64,000 nt of DNA from NCBI GenBank assembly GCA_036362985.1, contig JAYGXS010000010.1:3272563-3336562 (forward strand), given 5' to 3'. This DNA comes from Ligula intestinalis. Taxonomy: Eukaryota > Platyhelminthes > Cestoda > Diphyllobothriidea > Diphyllobothriidae. The notes beneath the pieces are model-generated. The model made no database searches. It saw only the letters and a program-made list of their open reading frames with translations, and was not told the DNA's origin. How positions within the stretch are numbered: position 1 is the stretch's first letter; each line of letters starts with the position of its first letter. A program made the translations under genes and the position numbers. This document shows, in pieces, positions 63,087 to 64,000 of the stretch.

Positions 63087-63854
63087 TTAGCAACTGGCGA
63101 CCTGTGATTCACTTTGGGTTATGGCATTGCAGCTCTTTCTTGGACTGAGAGATTTGGCGCGACAGTGGGTTGCCTTATGACCGAGTTGGGAGCACTTGTA
63201 CCACTTTCTACTGCGATAAGGGCAATCGGATACAAAATGCCATCCTCCACATTTCCAACAGGCTCTTTTTGGTTTCCTTGGGGAACTATAATTCTCCCTA
63301 GATTTGCTGGATTTTGCTTCGTACACACGCACTGGTAAGTTGTTTGTGTCCCCGATTAGCCGAGTGTCGGTTTTGATATGCATAATGCGAACGCACTCCC
63401 CTGGTAACTCTTGGACCGTCATTTCTGTTCTCCGATCTAAGTGAGCAACGAGGCGTGCACGGATGTCAGCGTCCTCAGACAGCGCTAAAGCTTTAATAAA
63501 AAGGAGTGCTTTTATCTGCTGGCTAGTGGCAGTTTCTAACTCCGCTTGATGGTATACATCATTCAGTCGTCCAGTTAGGTCATAGTAGTCTTCCTCTGGC
63601 TGTCTCTCAAGCTTCAAACATTCGTAACGTCTGTGAAACAGCGACTTAGAGAAACTGAATAAAGACTTCAATTTCTTGACTGTGGCCGAAAATGATGCGT
63701 CAACCGGCTTCTCAGGTAAGACAAACTTTACGTACCGTTCGTGTTCTCTTTGACCAAGCTTGAGCAGTAGAATCTCCACCTTCGTCTTATCCTCTAGTTG
63801 TTTTCCTTCTGCAAACAGTCCTTCATATTTCCGGAACCAGGCCTCGAAATTCAC
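63087..63854 (-). CDS. Gypsy gag-like protein with zinc knuckles
   Basis: A 255-codon frame: NFEAWFRKYEGLFAEGKQLE, KVEILLLKLGQREHERYVKF, LKSLFSFSKSLFHRRYECLK and QPEEDYYDLTGRLNDVYHQA form a capsid-like helical region; the end has CWKCGGWHFVSDC (C-x2-C-x3-H-x4-C, one residue shorter than usual before His) and WYKCSQLGHKATHC, a second knuckle whose first Cys is replaced. Upstream the frame continues (TEFTYDPDSGV), is cut by a stop near 63900 and runs to the window edge, so the N-terminus is not seen. It packages element RNA. Confidence 0.88.
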   Translation of the reverse strand: MNFEAWFRKYEGLFAEGKQLEDKTKVEILLLKLGQREHERYVKFVLPEKPVDASFSATVKKLKSLFSFSKSLFHRRYECLKLERQPEEDYYDLTGRLNDVYHQAELETATSQQIKALLFIKALALSEDADIRARLVAHLDRRTEMTVQELPGECVRIMHIKTDTRLIGDTNNLPVRVYEAKSSKSRENYSSPRKPKRACWKCGGWHFVSDCPYRSRKWYKCSQLGHKATHCRAKSLSPRKSCNAITQSESQVASC

Positions 63855-64000
63855 ACCACTGTCCGGGTCGTATGTGAACTCAGTTATCCGGGCCTCAATC
63901 TATTTTCGTTTGCTGTCTGTGGAGACTGGCCCCCAATTTCCTTGCATTTCTTTGATAAGTGCTATAGTGCTCTCCCGCTGGGTATCCAGTACTCCTTTTA

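Larger units (their letters stand above)
60163..64000 (-). mobile_element. Ty3/Gypsy retrotransposon, internal region, degenerate
   Basis: Gag, protease, RT, RNase H and integrase occur in the order that defines Ty3/Gypsy elements, all on the minus strand. The 5' LTR and gag start lie beyond the right edge. Frameshifts, stops and the YLDY change make it non-autonomous. I cannot place it in a named flatworm lineage; the CCHC knuckles argue against the CHCC-type CsRn1 clade. Confidence 0.92.

Overview
This is a eukaryotic, AT-rich, repeat-dominated contig, almost certainly from a parasitic flatworm and most likely a pseudophyllidean-type cestode. The reasons are the very short host introns (30-47 bp, canonical GT..AG), several families of Penelope-like elements (PLEs) with GIY-YIG endonucleases, and RTE-like and CR1-like LINE remnants of a type I recall from tapeworm genomes. 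The species is an inference. Two assembly gaps (11942-12341 and 45807-45906) show that it is a draft scaffold.

Host genes are few. Two are recognisable, both on the minus strand: an adrenodoxin-type [2Fe-2S] ferredoxin (15018-15439, two 30-bp introns, last exon not found) and a BTB-BACK-Kelch (KLHL-type) gene (31813-34665, several exons, two in-frame stops not explained by my splicing). A third, unrecognised plus-strand gene with good splice signals lies at 13553-14157.

Most of the rest is mobile DNA. Four PLE lineages are present, called A-D here. PLE-A: 3-478, 951-1366, 4110-4219, 38397-39562 with a perfect 12-bp target-site duplication, and a 113-bp solo terminal unit at 42499-42611. PLE-B: 16318-17880, a nested pair at 35800-37090, 42701-44690 and 45085-46115. 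PLE-C: 23085-24160, a solo end at 37745-37815, and 58120-59180. PLE-D: 56540-57110. Ends of all four carry hammerhead-ribozyme-like cores; the PLE-D copies at 57049-57096 and 57794-57841 and the PLE-B copy at 46046-46083 have pairable stems I and III and the right order for type I hammerheads.

LINE material comprises RTE-like fragments (2700-3275, 6870-7335, 8575-9440, 10620-11755), a nearly full-length but decayed CR1-like element (48315-51385), CR1-like 3' fragments (20109-20690, 35215-35660) and fragments of a further LINE (39655-40192, 54795-55350). A degenerate Ty3/Gypsy retrotransposon (gag, protease, RT, RNase H, integrase) fills 60163-64000 on the minus strand, with a candidate 3' LTR at 59420-59989. 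Small repeats include a tRNA-like array flanked by about 162-bp direct repeats (4350-5844), a 353-bp tandem repeat beside a gap (12342-13075), SINE-like fragments, and several non-coding families present in two to four copies.
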